This document shows, in pieces, positions 11,015 to 18,584 of a stretch of 49,996 bases of DNA (the stretch's first letter is position 1; every line of letters starts with the position of its first letter). Below the pieces are notes generated by a model. That model was not told the origin of the DNA. It was given only the letters and a program-made list of their open reading frames with translations, and searched no databases. The position numbers were made by a program, and so were the translations under genes. The stretch is from Sphingomonas endophytica (GTDB taxonomy: Bacteria > Pseudomonadota > Alphaproteobacteria > Sphingomonadales > Sphingomonadaceae): positions 1 through 49,996 of the forward strand of contig NZ_LDTB01000027.1 of NCBI RefSeq assembly GCF_001476895.1, given 5' to 3'.

Positions 11015-13027
11015 CTATTCCAGTTCGAGGATCACCTGATCGACCGCCAGACTATCCCCCGCCGCCGCCTGCACCGCGACGACGGTGCCGGATTTTTCGG
11101 CACGCAGGATGTTCTCCATCTTCATCGCCTCAACCACCGCCAGCGCCTGTCCGGCCTCGACCCGGTCGCCCTCAGCCACGTCGAGCCGCACCAGCAGCCC
11201 CGGCATCGGCGCGATCAGGAATTTCGACAGGTCGGGCGGCACCTTCTCGATCAGATGCGCGGCATAAGGCGCGACATGCGCCGGCAGGACGCGGACCTGA
11301 TGGCTCGCTCCACGTGCCGACAGCGTGAAGCCGTCGCGACGCTTCGTGATCGCCACGGTCAGCGGATCGTCGCCCGCCACCGTCGCGACCCGCGCACCCG
11401 GCGTATAGTCGATCGCGCCGTCCAGCACCGTGCCATCGACCGTCACTGCACCCTCGGCGATCCGCACCGCATGATCCTGCCCATCGACCCGCGCCACCCA
11501 GTCGGCCGGCGCGGACAGGACAGGCCCGAGTTGTCCATCGCCCCGCCGTGCGCGCGTCACCTGCGCATGCGCCGCAACCACCCCGACCGCCGCCAGCTTC
11601 GCCAGCACCGCCGCCGACGCCGGTGCCCCGTGGAAGCCCTCGGGATATTCCTCGGCAATGAACCCGGTCGTGATCTCCCCCGAACGGAAGCGCGGATGCT
11701 GCATCAGCGCCGACAGGAAATGCAGGTTCGTCCCCGGCCCCTGCATCGTGAAGGCGTCCAGTGCCGCGACCTGCGCATCGATCGCCGCCTCGCGCGTCGG
11801 CGCCCAGGTCACCAGCTTGGCGATCATCGGGTCGTAGAACATGCTTACCTCGCCGCCCTCCGCGACGCCATCGTCGACACGGACTCGGACGGCGTCCCGA
11901 CCATCCTCCCCGCCGTCATCCCCGGTCGTCTCCGGCGGCGCATAGCGCACCAACCGCCCGATGCTCGGCAGGAACCCACGATACGGATCCTCGGCATAGA
12001 CGCGATTCTCCACCGCCCAGCCGTCCAGCCGCACATCGTCCTGCCCGAACAACAGCTTCTCGCCCGCCGCCACGCGGATCATCTGCTCGACCAGATCCAG
12101 CCCGGTGATCTCCTCGGTCACCGGATGCTCGACCTGCAACCGGGTATTCATTTCGAGGAAGTAGAAGCTCTCGCCGGTCGTATCGGCGCCCGACACGATC
12201 AGCTCGACCGTACCCGCGCTGTAATAGCCCACCGCGCGCGCCAGTGCGACCGCCTGCTCGCCCATCGCCTTGCGCATTTTCGGCGTCACGAACGGCGACG
12301 GCGCTTCCTCTACGACCTTCTGGTGGCGGCGCTGGATCGAGCATTCGCGCTCGTTGAGATAGACGATGTTGCCGTGCTGGTCGCCGAGCAGTTGGATCTC
12401 GATATGCCGCGGACTCTCGATGAACTTCTCGATGAACACGCGGTCGTCGCCGAATGACGCCAGCCCCTCGCGCTTGGTCGCCTCGAACCCGTCGCGCACG
12501 TCCTGCTCGCTCCACGCCAGCCGCATTCCCTTGCCGCCACCGCCCGCGCTCGCCTTCATCATCACCGGAAAGCCGATGTCGGCGGCAATCCGCACCGCCT
12601 CGTCGGTGTCGGCGATCTCGCCCAGATAGCCGGGGACGACATTGACCCCGGCCTGCTTGGCCAGCTTCTTCGACTCGATCTTGTCGCCCATTGCCGCGAT
12701 CGCATTCGGCGGCGGCCCGACGAAGGCGATCCCCGCCTCCGCACACGCCTTCGCAAAGCTCTCGCGCTCGCTCAGGAAGCCATAGCCCGGGTGGATGCAA
12801 TCCGCGCCCGTCTCCTTGGCGGCCAGCAGGATCAGCTCCGCCTTCAGATAGCTCTCCGCCGCCGGCGCCGGACCCAGCCGCACCGCCTCGTCCGCCATCA
12901 AGACATGCGGGCTGCGCGCATCCGCATCCGAATAGACCGCGACGGTCGCGATCCCCATCTTCTTGGCGGTGCGGAACACGCGGCACGCGATCTCACCGCG
13001 ATTGGCGACCAGGATTTTCTTGAACAA
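11015..13027 (-). CDS. pccA: Propionyl-CoA carboxylase alpha subunit (biotin carboxylase + BCCP)
   Basis: The 670-residue protein has an N-terminal biotin carboxylase domain (KKILVANRGEIACRVFRTA from residue 3; ATP-grasp glycine loop ASAGGGGKGMR; EMNTRLQVEHPVTE), a central BT domain, and a C-terminal biotin carrier domain with EAMKMEN, whose lysine 636 should be biotinylated. It carboxylates biotin with ATP and bicarbonate, and the PccB subunit passes the carboxyl group to propionyl-CoA. The start is a TTG at 13027 with AGGAGAGG just before it; the open frame beyond it is repeat sequence. Acetyl- or methylcrotonyl-CoA carboxylase is possible on sequence alone, but epimerase and mutase genes in the same run favour propionyl-CoA. 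Confidence 0.95.
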   Translation of the reverse strand: MFKKILVANRGEIACRVFRTAKKMGIATVAVYSDADARSPHVLMADEAVRLGPAPAAESYLKAELILLAAKETGADCIHPGYGFLSERESFAKACAEAGIAFVGPPPNAIAAMGDKIESKKLAKQAGVNVVPGYLGEIADTDEAVRIAADIGFPVMMKASAGGGGKGMRLAWSEQDVRDGFEATKREGLASFGDDRVFIEKFIESPRHIEIQLLGDQHGNIVYLNERECSIQRRHQKVVEEAPSPFVTPKMRKAMGEQAVALARAVGYYSAGTVELIVSGADTTGESFYFLEMNTRLQVEHPVTEEITGLDLVEQMIRVAAGEKLLFGQDDVRLDGWAVENRVYAEDPYRGFLPSIGRLVRYAPPETTGDDGGEDGRDAVRVRVDDGVAEGGEVSMFYDPMIAKLVTWAPTREAAIDAQVAALDAFTMQGPGTNLHFLSALMQHPRFRSGEITTGFIAEEYPEGFHGAPASAAVLAKLAAVGVVAAHAQVTRARRGDGQLGPVLSAPADWVARVDGQDHAVRIAEGAVTVDGTVLDGAIDYTPGARVATVAGDDPLTVAITKRRDGFTLSARGASHQVRVLPAHVAPYAAHLIEKVPPDLSKFLIAPMPGLLVRLDVAEGDRVEAGQALAVVEAMKMENILRAEKSGTVVAVQAAAGDSLAVDQVILELE

Positions 13028-13030
13028 CGG

Positions 13031-13038
13031 CCTCTCCT
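13031..13038 (-). promoter_or_regulatory. pccA: Shine-Dalgarno sequence fixing the TTG start of pccA
   Basis: AGGAGAGG on the minus strand ends three bases before TTG at 13027. It is the reason to choose TTG, since the in-frame ATGs upstream lie in repeat DNA. Confidence 0.75.
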
Positions 13039-13050
13039 GTTTTCGTTCGT

Positions 13051-13182
13051 CGTCGCCCCTGCGCAGGCAGGGGCCTATGTCTGTGTCGTCATTCGATGCG
13101 GCCTGCCACAGGCCCGTCGCCTCTGTGTCAAACCGCCCACTTAATTGGACAGACATGGGCCCCTGCCTCCGCAGGGGCGACG
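13051..13182. repeat. Dispersed palindrome family C, pair of inverted arms
   Basis: The gap between bioB and pccA holds two 34-base inverted arms, at 13051-13084 and 13149-13182. They share GTCGCCCCTGCG at the outer edge and CAGACATG-type sequence at the inner edge, with a few mismatches. Each arm contains its own smaller palindrome around GCCCCTGC. A 64-base spacer separates the arms and has no evident gene. The unit could fold in the transcript between bioB and pccA. Confidence 0.75.
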
Positions 13183-13187
13183 GCAAT

Positions 13188-14207
13188 TCACTCCGCCGCC
13201 TCGCACACCCGCATCGGCTCTTCCGCCGTCATCGGCCGCACGCCCAGTTTCGCGAACAGCGCGGCATCCGCGCTGTCGCCGCGATTGCCCGCGGTCAGCA
13301 GCTTGTCGCCCGTGAAGATCGAATTCGCGCCCGCCATGAAACACAGCGCCTGCGTCGCCTCGCCCATGCTCTCGCGCCCCGCCGACAGGCGGACCATGCT
13401 CATCGGCATCGTGATCCGCGCGACCGCCACCGTGCGGACGAACTCGATGTCGTCGATCTTCGCCAGCGGTGTATCGGCCAGCATGTCGCCCAGCACCGTG
13501 CCCTTTACCGGCACCAGCGCATTGACCGGCACGCTCTCCGGATGGCGCGGCAGGGTGGCCAGCGCATGGACGAAGCCGACGCGATCGCCCCGCGTCTCGC
13601 CCATCCCGACGATCCCGCCACAACACACGTTGATCCCGGCCGAACGGACATTCTCCAACGTATCCAGTCGCTCGCCGAACGTCCGCGTCGTGATGACGTC
13701 GCCGTAGCGCTCGGGCGAGGTGTCGATATTGTGGTTGTAGTAATCGAGCCCCGCGTCGCCCAGCCGCCGCGCCTGTTCGGGCGTCAGCATCCCCAGCGTC
13801 ATGCAGGTCTCCATCCCCATGCCGCGCACGCCCTCGATCATCTGGATGATCGCGTCCATGTCGCGGTCCTTAGGATTGCGCCACGCCGCGCCCATGCAGA
13901 AACGCTGCGACCCGGCGTCCTTCGCCTCGGCGGCCCGCTGGAGCACCGCCTGTACGTCCATCAGCTTGGTCGCCTTGACCCCGCTCTCCGCCGCGACCGA
14001 CTGCGAGCAATAGCCGCAATCCTCCGGGCAACCGCCGGTCTTGATCGACAACAGGGTGCACAGCTGCACCTCCGACGGGGCGTGATGCGCGCGGTGGACG
14101 GTCTGCGCCTGGTACATCAATTCGTCGAACGGCAGGTCGAACAGCGCGGCGATCTCCTCGCGCGTCCAGTCGTTGCGCACGTTCGCGGGGGTCGTCACCG
14201 TTGCCAC
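13188..14207 (-). CDS. bioB: Biotin synthase
   Basis: The 339-residue protein is a radical SAM enzyme that inserts sulfur into dethiobiotin to make biotin. The SAM cluster motif is [11 protein letters not shown] with C60, C64 and C67. Other family features are [29 protein letters not shown], and GGIVGMGE. The second cluster ligands include the Arg in [19 protein letters not shown]. The start is uncertain: I take GTG at 14207, which has AAGGA at a workable distance and overlaps the LprI-like stop, rather than the GTG at 14198; the longer open frame is another gene in a different frame. Its place in a propionyl-CoA operon makes sense because pccA, the next gene, is a biotin enzyme. The rest of the bio pathway is not in the window. 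Confidence 0.94.
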   Translation of the reverse strand: MATVTTPANVRNDWTREEIAALFDLPFDELMYQAQTVHRAHHAPSEVQLCTLLSIKTGGCPEDCGYCSQSVAAESGVKATKLMDVQAVLQRAAEAKDAGSQRFCMGAAWRNPKDRDMDAIIQMIEGVRGMGMETCMTLGMLTPEQARRLGDAGLDYYNHNIDTSPERYGDVITTRTFGERLDTLENVRSAGINVCCGGIVGMGETRGDRVGFVHALATLPRHPESVPVNALVPVKGTVLGDMLADTPLAKIDDIEFVRTVAVARITMPMSMVRLSAGRESMGEATQALCFMAGANSIFTGDKLLTAGNRGDSADAALFAKLGVRPMTAEEPMRVCEAAE

Positions 14208-14572
14208 ACCAGATCCTTCAATTGCTTCGTTCGTTCGCGCGTCAGCGCCGCCATGCACGCCAGCCGTTCCATCGGCTCGGCGCTGCCGCCGCGATAGCCA
14301 TAGCCCTGGATGACGCATTGGGCATCGCGAAATGTCAGCCACGCGCGCTGGCTGGCGAGCAGCGCCTGTCGGTACGTTGGGCCGTTGGTGGCGCCCGCAT
14401 GGCCGTCCATCGTCTTCATGAACGCCATCGTCGTGCGATACTGAACGTTCATCGCCGCGTCGGCACGCTTCCAGTCCGCCCCGGCCTGCGCGGTCAGATC
14501 GGCCTGGGTTTGGGCAATCGCGGGAGTCGCCAGCGCCCCCATCACCAGCATAACCCCCACCACTCCCGTCAC
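14195..14572 (-). CDS. LprI/DUF1311-like small exported protein
   Basis: This small protein (about 125 residues) carries a DUF1311/LprI-type domain: an alpha-helical region with [19 protein letters not shown] and [17 protein letters not shown], whose two cysteines probably form a disulfide. Some members inhibit lysozyme; most have no known role. The N terminus looks like a signal peptide ending in TPAIAQ. The start is unclear: possible GTG codons at 14572, 14563 and 14560 and an ATG at 14551 all fit. An ATG at 14692 would translate through a dispersed repeat (encoding [13 protein letters not shown] peptides) and is unlikely. It overlaps bioB at its 3' end by 13 bases. Its link to propionate metabolism is not evident. 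Confidence 0.75.
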   Translation of the reverse strand: MTGVVGVMLVMGALATPAIAQTQADLTAQAGADWKRADAAMNVQYRTTMAFMKTMDGHAGATNGPTYRQALLASQRAWLTFRDAQCVIQGYGYRGGSAEPMERLACMAALTRERTKQLKDLVWQR

Positions 14573-14658
14573 CCCGGCGAAGGCCGGGGTCCATTTGGGG
14601 GACGCTGCCGTATCTCTCGAACCGCGCGCCACTGGACCCCGGCCTTCGCCGGGGTGAC
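14568..14658. repeat. Dispersed palindrome family B, complete copy
   Basis: Two 26-base inverted arms, 14568-14593 and 14633-14658, read GTCACCCCGGCGAAGGCCGG outward and its complement, and are perfect complements. The 39-base spacer has no gene. The left arm runs into the start region of the LprI-like gene. A lone half of this element occurs at 20247. Confidence 0.85.
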
Positions 14659-14688
14659 AGAAAGAAGAAGGACGAACCGCACGGCGCA

Positions 14689-16881
14689 TCACGCCGCCTC
14701 GCCTTGCGGCGGCATGTTGTGCCCGAGCAACCGCAGCACCTCTTCCGCCGCCGCGATCAGGTTCGTCCCCGGCCCGAAGATCGCCTGCACCCCCGCGTCG
14801 AACAGCGCCTGATAATCCTGCGCCGGGATCACCCCGCCCGCGATCACCTTGATGTCCGCCCGCCCCGCGTCACGCAGATGCGCGATCAGCTCCGGGATCA
14901 ACGTCTTGTGCCCCGCCGCCAGACTGGACGCCCCGACCACGTCGACGTCCTTATCCAGGGCCAAAGCCGCCGCTTCCTCGGGCGTCTGGAACAGCGGCCC
15001 CGGCACGATCTCGAACCCCAGGTCACCGAACATGCTGCTGACCAGATTGGCGCCGCGATCGTGTCCGTCCTGTCCCATCTTCGCAACCAGCATCCGCGGT
15101 TTGCGCCCCAGCCGCCGCTCGGTCGCCGCGACGCCCTCCTCCAGCCGCAGCCAGCGCGCGTCGTCGGTGTACGCACCGCCATAGATGCCCTTCACCGGCG
15201 TCGGCTGCGTGCCGTAGCGGCCGAACACATCCTCCATCGCCGCCGAAATCTCGCCCAGCGTCGCGCGCGCCCGCGCGCATTCGACGGCCAGCGCCAGCAG
15301 GTTCGCATTCCCCCGCGCCCCCTCGCGCAGCGCATCCAGCGCACCCCGGCACGCCGCCTCGTCGCGTGCCGCCTTCACCGCCTGAATCCGCCGCACCTGC
15401 GCCTCGCGCACCGCGTGATTGTCGACGTCGAGGATCTCGATCGGGTCCTCATTCTCCTTGCGGTATTTGTTGACGCCGACGATCACGTCCTCGCCGCGAT
15501 CGACCCGCGCCGCGCGCGCCGCGCTGGCCTCCTCGATCATCGCCTTGGGCCAGCCCGCCGCGACCGCCTTGGCCATCCCGCCCTCGCGCTCGACGCGCTC
15601 GATGATCGCCCACGCCTCGTCGACCAGCCGCTTCGTCAGCGCCTCGACATAATAGCTGCCGCCCAGCGGATCGACGACGTTGCACATCCCCGTCTCTTCC
15701 TGGATCACCAGCTGCGTATTGCGCGCAATCCGGGCGGAGAAGTCGGTCGGCAGTGCGATCGCCTCGTCCAGCGCATTGGTGTGCAACGACTGCGTGCCGC
15801 CCAGCATCGCCGCCATCGCCTCGATCGTGGTGCGCATGACATTGTTGTACGGGTCCTGCTCGGTCAGCGAGACGCCGCTGGTCTGGCAGTGCGTGCGCAG
15901 CATCTTGCTCCGCTCGTCCTTGGCGCCCAGTTGCGTCATCACCCGGTGCCACAGCACGCGCGCCGCGCGCAGCTTGGCGATCTCCATGAAGAAGTTCATG
16001 CCGATCGCGAAGAAGAAGCTGAGCCGCCCCGCGAACTTGTCGATATCCAGGCCCGACGCGACGCCGTATTTCACATATTCCATGCCGTCGGCGATGGTGA
16101 AGGCCAATTCCTGCACCTGCGTCGCCCCGGCCTCCTGCATGTGATAGCCGGAGATCGAGATGCTGTTGAACTTCGGCATCTCTGCCGATGTATAGGCGAA
16201 GATGTCGGAGATGATCCGCATCGACGGTTCGGGCGGGTAAATATAGGTGTTGCGGACCATGAACTCCTTCAGGATGTCGTTCTGAATGGTCCCGTCGAGC
16301 AACTTGCGCTCGACGCCCTGTTCCTCACCCGCGACGATGAAGAAGGCGAGGATCGGGATCACCGCGCCGTTCATCGTCATGCTGACCGACATCTGGTCGA
16401 GCGGGATGCCGTCGAACAGGATCTTCATGTCCTCGACACTGTCGATCGCCACGCCCGCCTTGCCGACGTCGCCGGTCACGCGTGGATGGTCGCTGTCATA
16501 CCCGCGATGCGTCGCCAGATCGAACGCGACCGACAGCCCCTTCTGCCCCGCCTTCAGGTTGCGGTGGTAGAAGGCGTTCGACGCCTCGGCGGTCGAAAAG
16601 CCCGCATATTGCCGGATCGTCCACGGCCGCCCGGCATACATCGAGGCGCGCACCCCGCGCGCGAACGGCGCGAAACCGGGCAGGCCGGGGTCCCAGCCCG
16701 CGACATCGGCAGCGGTATAGAGCGGCTTGACGTCGATCCCCTCGGGCGTCGCCCACGTCAGGTCGCGCCCCTTGACCTCCTTCGCCGCCGCCGCCGCCCA
16801 GCTTTCGGTGCCGGTCGGCGCGGGCGTGCCCGCCCCCGCCGCCGCGCCGCTATCCTCGCCGATGTTGCGCTCTTCGGTCAT
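14689..16881 (-). CDS. Methylmalonyl-CoA mutase, single-chain
   Basis: The 730-residue enzyme converts (R)-methylmalonyl-CoA to succinyl-CoA with adenosylcobalamin. The N-terminal 550 residues are the substrate-binding barrel ([58 protein letters not shown]). The C-terminal cobalamin-binding domain begins near residue 590 and has DGHDRG with His607 as the lower cobalt ligand, then GGVIPAQDY. Length and single-gene layout fit ScpA-type mutases rather than the two-subunit MutAB form. The ATG is three bases behind the stop of the hydratase gene. No MeaB-type GTPase chaperone gene is in the window. It follows epimerase and carboxylase in pathway logic. Confidence 0.96.
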   Translation of the reverse strand: MTEERNIGEDSGAAAGAGTPAPTGTESWAAAAAKEVKGRDLTWATPEGIDVKPLYTAADVAGWDPGLPGFAPFARGVRASMYAGRPWTIRQYAGFSTAEASNAFYHRNLKAGQKGLSVAFDLATHRGYDSDHPRVTGDVGKAGVAIDSVEDMKILFDGIPLDQMSVSMTMNGAVIPILAFFIVAGEEQGVERKLLDGTIQNDILKEFMVRNTYIYPPEPSMRIISDIFAYTSAEMPKFNSISISGYHMQEAGATQVQELAFTIADGMEYVKYGVASGLDIDKFAGRLSFFFAIGMNFFMEIAKLRAARVLWHRVMTQLGAKDERSKMLRTHCQTSGVSLTEQDPYNNVMRTTIEAMAAMLGGTQSLHTNALDEAIALPTDFSARIARNTQLVIQEETGMCNVVDPLGGSYYVEALTKRLVDEAWAIIERVEREGGMAKAVAAGWPKAMIEEASAARAARVDRGEDVIVGVNKYRKENEDPIEILDVDNHAVREAQVRRIQAVKAARDEAACRGALDALREGARGNANLLALAVECARARATLGEISAAMEDVFGRYGTQPTPVKGIYGGAYTDDARWLRLEEGVAATERRLGRKPRMLVAKMGQDGHDRGANLVSSMFGDLGFEIVPGPLFQTPEEAAALALDKDVDVVGASSLAAGHKTLIPELIAHLRDAGRADIKVIAGGVIPAQDYQALFDAGVQAIFGPGTNLIAAAEEVLRLLGHNMPPQGEAA

Positions 16882-16884
16882 GGG

Positions 16885-17667
16885 TCAGCGACCCTCGAAC
16901 ACGGGTTTCCGCTTCTCGCCGAACGCCTGCACCGCCTCGGCGAAGTCGCGGGTATAGCCCGCGCGCGTCTGGTTCTCGCGCTCGACCGCCAGCGATTGCT
17001 CGAGGTCCATCGACAGCGCGGCGGCGACCTGCTTGCGGATCATCCCGATCGCCACCGACGGCCCCGCCGCCAGCTTCGCCGCCAACCGCTGCGCCTCGTG
17101 CAGCACCATCCCGTCATCGGCGATCCGCGTCACCAGCCCCGCGCCATGCGCCTCGTCCGCGCCGACCTTTTCGCCCAGCAACGCCATCTCCAGCGCCTTG
17201 GCCCGCCCGACGCCCTTGGCGACCAGCCATGTCGCACCCGCATCGGGCACCAGCCCGATGTTGACGAACGCCAGCAACAGATAGGCCGATCGCCCCATCA
17301 CGCTGATATCGCCCAGCAACGCCAGCCCCAGCCCCGCGCCGACGGCGGGCCCGTTGATCGCGGTCAGGAACGGCACGTCGAGCGCGGCGACCTTGCGCAC
17401 GAACGGATTGTAGCTGGCGTCCAGCGTCAGGCCGAGGTCGTCGGGCAGTTTCTCGCCGCCATCCCCGATCAGGTCCGCGCCCGAACAGAAGGCCGCGCCC
17501 GTCCCCGTCAGCACGATCGCGCGCGCGCCCTGCGCCAGCGCGTCATCGATCGCGGCGGTCAGTTCGGCAAAGACGCGCGGCGTCAGCGCATTCATCCGCG
17601 TCGGCCGGTCGATCGCCAGCGTCGCGACGCGGTCGGTCAGGTCGAACGTGATCGTCTCGTAGCTCAA
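16885..17667 (-). CDS. Enoyl-CoA hydratase/isomerase family protein (PaaG-like)
   Basis: The 260-residue protein is a crotonase-fold enzyme. The oxyanion-hole segments are AFCSGADL (residues 59-66) and NGPAVGAGLGLAL (105-117). The two catalytic glutamates of true hydratases are not at their usual places: the second position reads LVPDAG with Asp142, and the first falls at about Asn136. An aspartate at this place is typical of PaaG-like ring isomerases and delta3-enoyl-CoA isomerases. The TTG start at 17667 overlaps the epimerase stop and has AGGAGGG at ideal distance. Its place between epimerase and mutase suggests feeding of branched-chain or odd-chain acyl-CoA breakdown into propionyl-CoA; the exact reaction is open. 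Confidence 0.9.
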   Translation of the reverse strand: MSYETITFDLTDRVATLAIDRPTRMNALTPRVFAELTAAIDDALAQGARAIVLTGTGAAFCSGADLIGDGGEKLPDDLGLTLDASYNPFVRKVAALDVPFLTAINGPAVGAGLGLALLGDISVMGRSAYLLLAFVNIGLVPDAGATWLVAKGVGRAKALEMALLGEKVGADEAHGAGLVTRIADDGMVLHEAQRLAAKLAAGPSVAIGMIRKQVAAALSMDLEQSLAVERENQTRAGYTRDFAEAVQAFGEKRKPVFEGR

Positions 17668-18083
17668 TGTGCGCCCTCCTGCGGCGTTTCCATCAGTTCG
17701 ACCAGCACCCCGCCCATGTCGCGCGGATGGACGAAGACGATCGGCGTCCCGTGCGCCCCCGTGCGCGGTTCGCCCAGGATCGTCGCGCCCTTGGCCTTCA
17801 TGTCCGCCACGGCGGCGTGGATATCGGGCACCTCGAAACAGACATGATGCTGCCCGCCCGCCGGGTTCTTCTTCAGGAACCCCGCGATCGGCGAGGCGTC
17901 GTCATACGGCTCGATCAACTCGATCTGCGTATTGGGTGCATCGATGAAACACACCTTCACGCCCTGCGCGGGGAGGTCGAACGGCACGCCGATGACGTCC
18001 GCGCCGAGCAACGTCTTGTACGTCTCGATCGACCGCGCGATCGAGGGCGTGGCAATACCGACATGGTTGAGACGGCCCAACAT
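17664..18083 (-). CDS. mce: Methylmalonyl-CoA epimerase
   Basis: The 139-residue vicinal-oxygen-chelate protein interconverts (S)- and (R)-methylmalonyl-CoA, linking the carboxylase to the mutase. Metal ligands are visible in LNHVGIA (His7), GGQHHVCFEV and a glutamate in VLVELMET near the C terminus. The size is that of the family. I use the ATG at 18083; a longer frame from 18122 would translate the end of a family A palindrome (LRSARNDG) and is not credible. The start has only a weak Shine-Dalgarno sequence. The stop overlaps the TTG start of the next gene. Confidence 0.94.
   Translation of the reverse strand: MLGRLNHVGIATPSIARSIETYKTLLGADVIGVPFDLPAQGVKVCFIDAPNTQIELIEPYDDASPIAGFLKKNPAGGQHHVCFEVPDIHAAVADMKAKGATILGEPRTGAHGTPIVFVHPRDMGGVLVELMETPQEGAH
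17674..17680 (-). promoter_or_regulatory. Strong Shine-Dalgarno sequence for the TTG-started hydratase gene
   Basis: AGGAGGG on the minus strand stands six bases before TTG at 17667, inside the last codons of the epimerase gene. It supports the TTG start and efficient re-initiation. Confidence 0.8.
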
Positions 18084-18098
18084 CACCACGCCCGTCCC

Positions 18099-18172
18099 GT
18101 CATTGCGAGCGGAGCGAAGCAATCCAGGGAGGCGCGCGTAACACTGGATTGCTTCGCTACGCTCGCAATGAC
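18099..18172. repeat. Dispersed palindrome family A, complete copy
   Basis: Inverted 29-base arms at 18099-18127 and 18144-18172 begin GTCATTGCGAGCGGAGCGAA and end in AATCCAG; only one position fails to pair. The 16-base spacer has no gene. It fills the gap between the GIY-YIG gene and the epimerase gene. Confidence 0.9.
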
Positions 18173-18209
18173 GGACGAATGGTGTGTCATCTTGCTATCC
18201 ATGTGCAAT

Positions 18210-18488
18210 CTACCCGAAGAGATCATTCCACCCCGGATCCATCGCCTCGATCAACGAGACCTTCCTAGCCCGCGATCCGCCCTTGATCTGCTTCTCACGC
18301 ACGATCGCGACCTCCATCGTGTCCCCCACCTCGAACCAGACCAGCATTTTGCAACCGTATCGCTGCGTGAACCCATCCGCGACGCCCTCGCGATGCTGCC
18401 AGACACGCTGGGCGAGGTTCGATGTCACCCCGACATAGAGCGTCCCGTTCCGTCGGTTCGCCATGATATAGACCGCAGGCTGTTTCAC
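18210..18488 (-). CDS. Single-domain GIY-YIG nuclease family protein
   Basis: The 92-residue protein is little more than a GIY-YIG domain: AVYIMANRRNGTLYVGVTS (residues 5-23) holds the two signature strands, QRVWQHREG supplies the conserved arginine, and the glutamate of REKQIKG is the expected metal ligand. Such proteins (YhbQ/UPF0213-like) can cut or nick DNA, but the cellular role of most is unknown. Start is a GTG at 18488 with a G-rich Shine-Dalgarno-like sequence upstream. The gene sits between pccB and the epimerase gene with a complete family A palindrome on each side (18503-18576 and 18099-18172), which suggests insertion into the operon as a unit. No homing-endonuclease DNA-binding extension is present. 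Confidence 0.9.
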   Translation of the reverse strand: MKQPAVYIMANRRNGTLYVGVTSNLAQRVWQHREGVADGFTQRYGCKMLVWFEVGDTMEVAIVREKQIKGGSRARKVSLIEAMDPGWNDLFG

Positions 18489-18502
18489 GTCCGCCCCCGC
18501 CC

Positions 18503-18576
18503 GTCATTGCGAGCGTGGCGAAGCAATCCAGTGTTTCGCGCGCTGCCCTGGATTGCTTCGCTCCGCTCGCAATGAC
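18503..18576. repeat. Dispersed palindrome family A, complete copy
   Basis: Inverted 29-base arms at 18503-18531 and 18548-18576 begin GTCATTGCGAGCG and end in AATCCAG, with two mismatches between arms (GTGG against GGAG-type). The spacer is again 16 bases long, as in the copy at 18099. It fills the gap between pccB and the GIY-YIG gene. Confidence 0.9.
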
Positions 18577-18584
18577 GACGCGCC

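Noticed and set aside
8873..12457. Long plus-strand open frame across the adaptor, outer membrane factor and pccA genes
   Set aside because: It crosses three well-supported minus-strand genes and their gaps and has the Arg/Gln/His-rich make-up of antisense frames.
13051..13182. CRISPR-like array from repeated short units
   Set aside because: Only one pair of inverted arms and no regular direct repeats with spacers.
13030..13186. N-terminal extension of pccA through the repeat between bioB and pccA
   Set aside because: The added residues are translated palindrome sequence; a TTG with an excellent Shine-Dalgarno sequence stands exactly at the family start.
16730..16890. Cobalamin riboswitch before the B12-dependent mutase
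   Set aside because: The mutase start is three bases behind the previous stop, which leaves no leader; no B12-box-like sequence was seen.
14704..17847. Long plus-strand open frame opposite the mutase and hydratase genes
   Set aside because: Antisense to two well-supported genes; no recognisable motif.
18084..18122. N-terminal extension of methylmalonyl-CoA epimerase
   Set aside because: The extra residues derive from the family A palindrome; the family starts at MLGRLNHVG.
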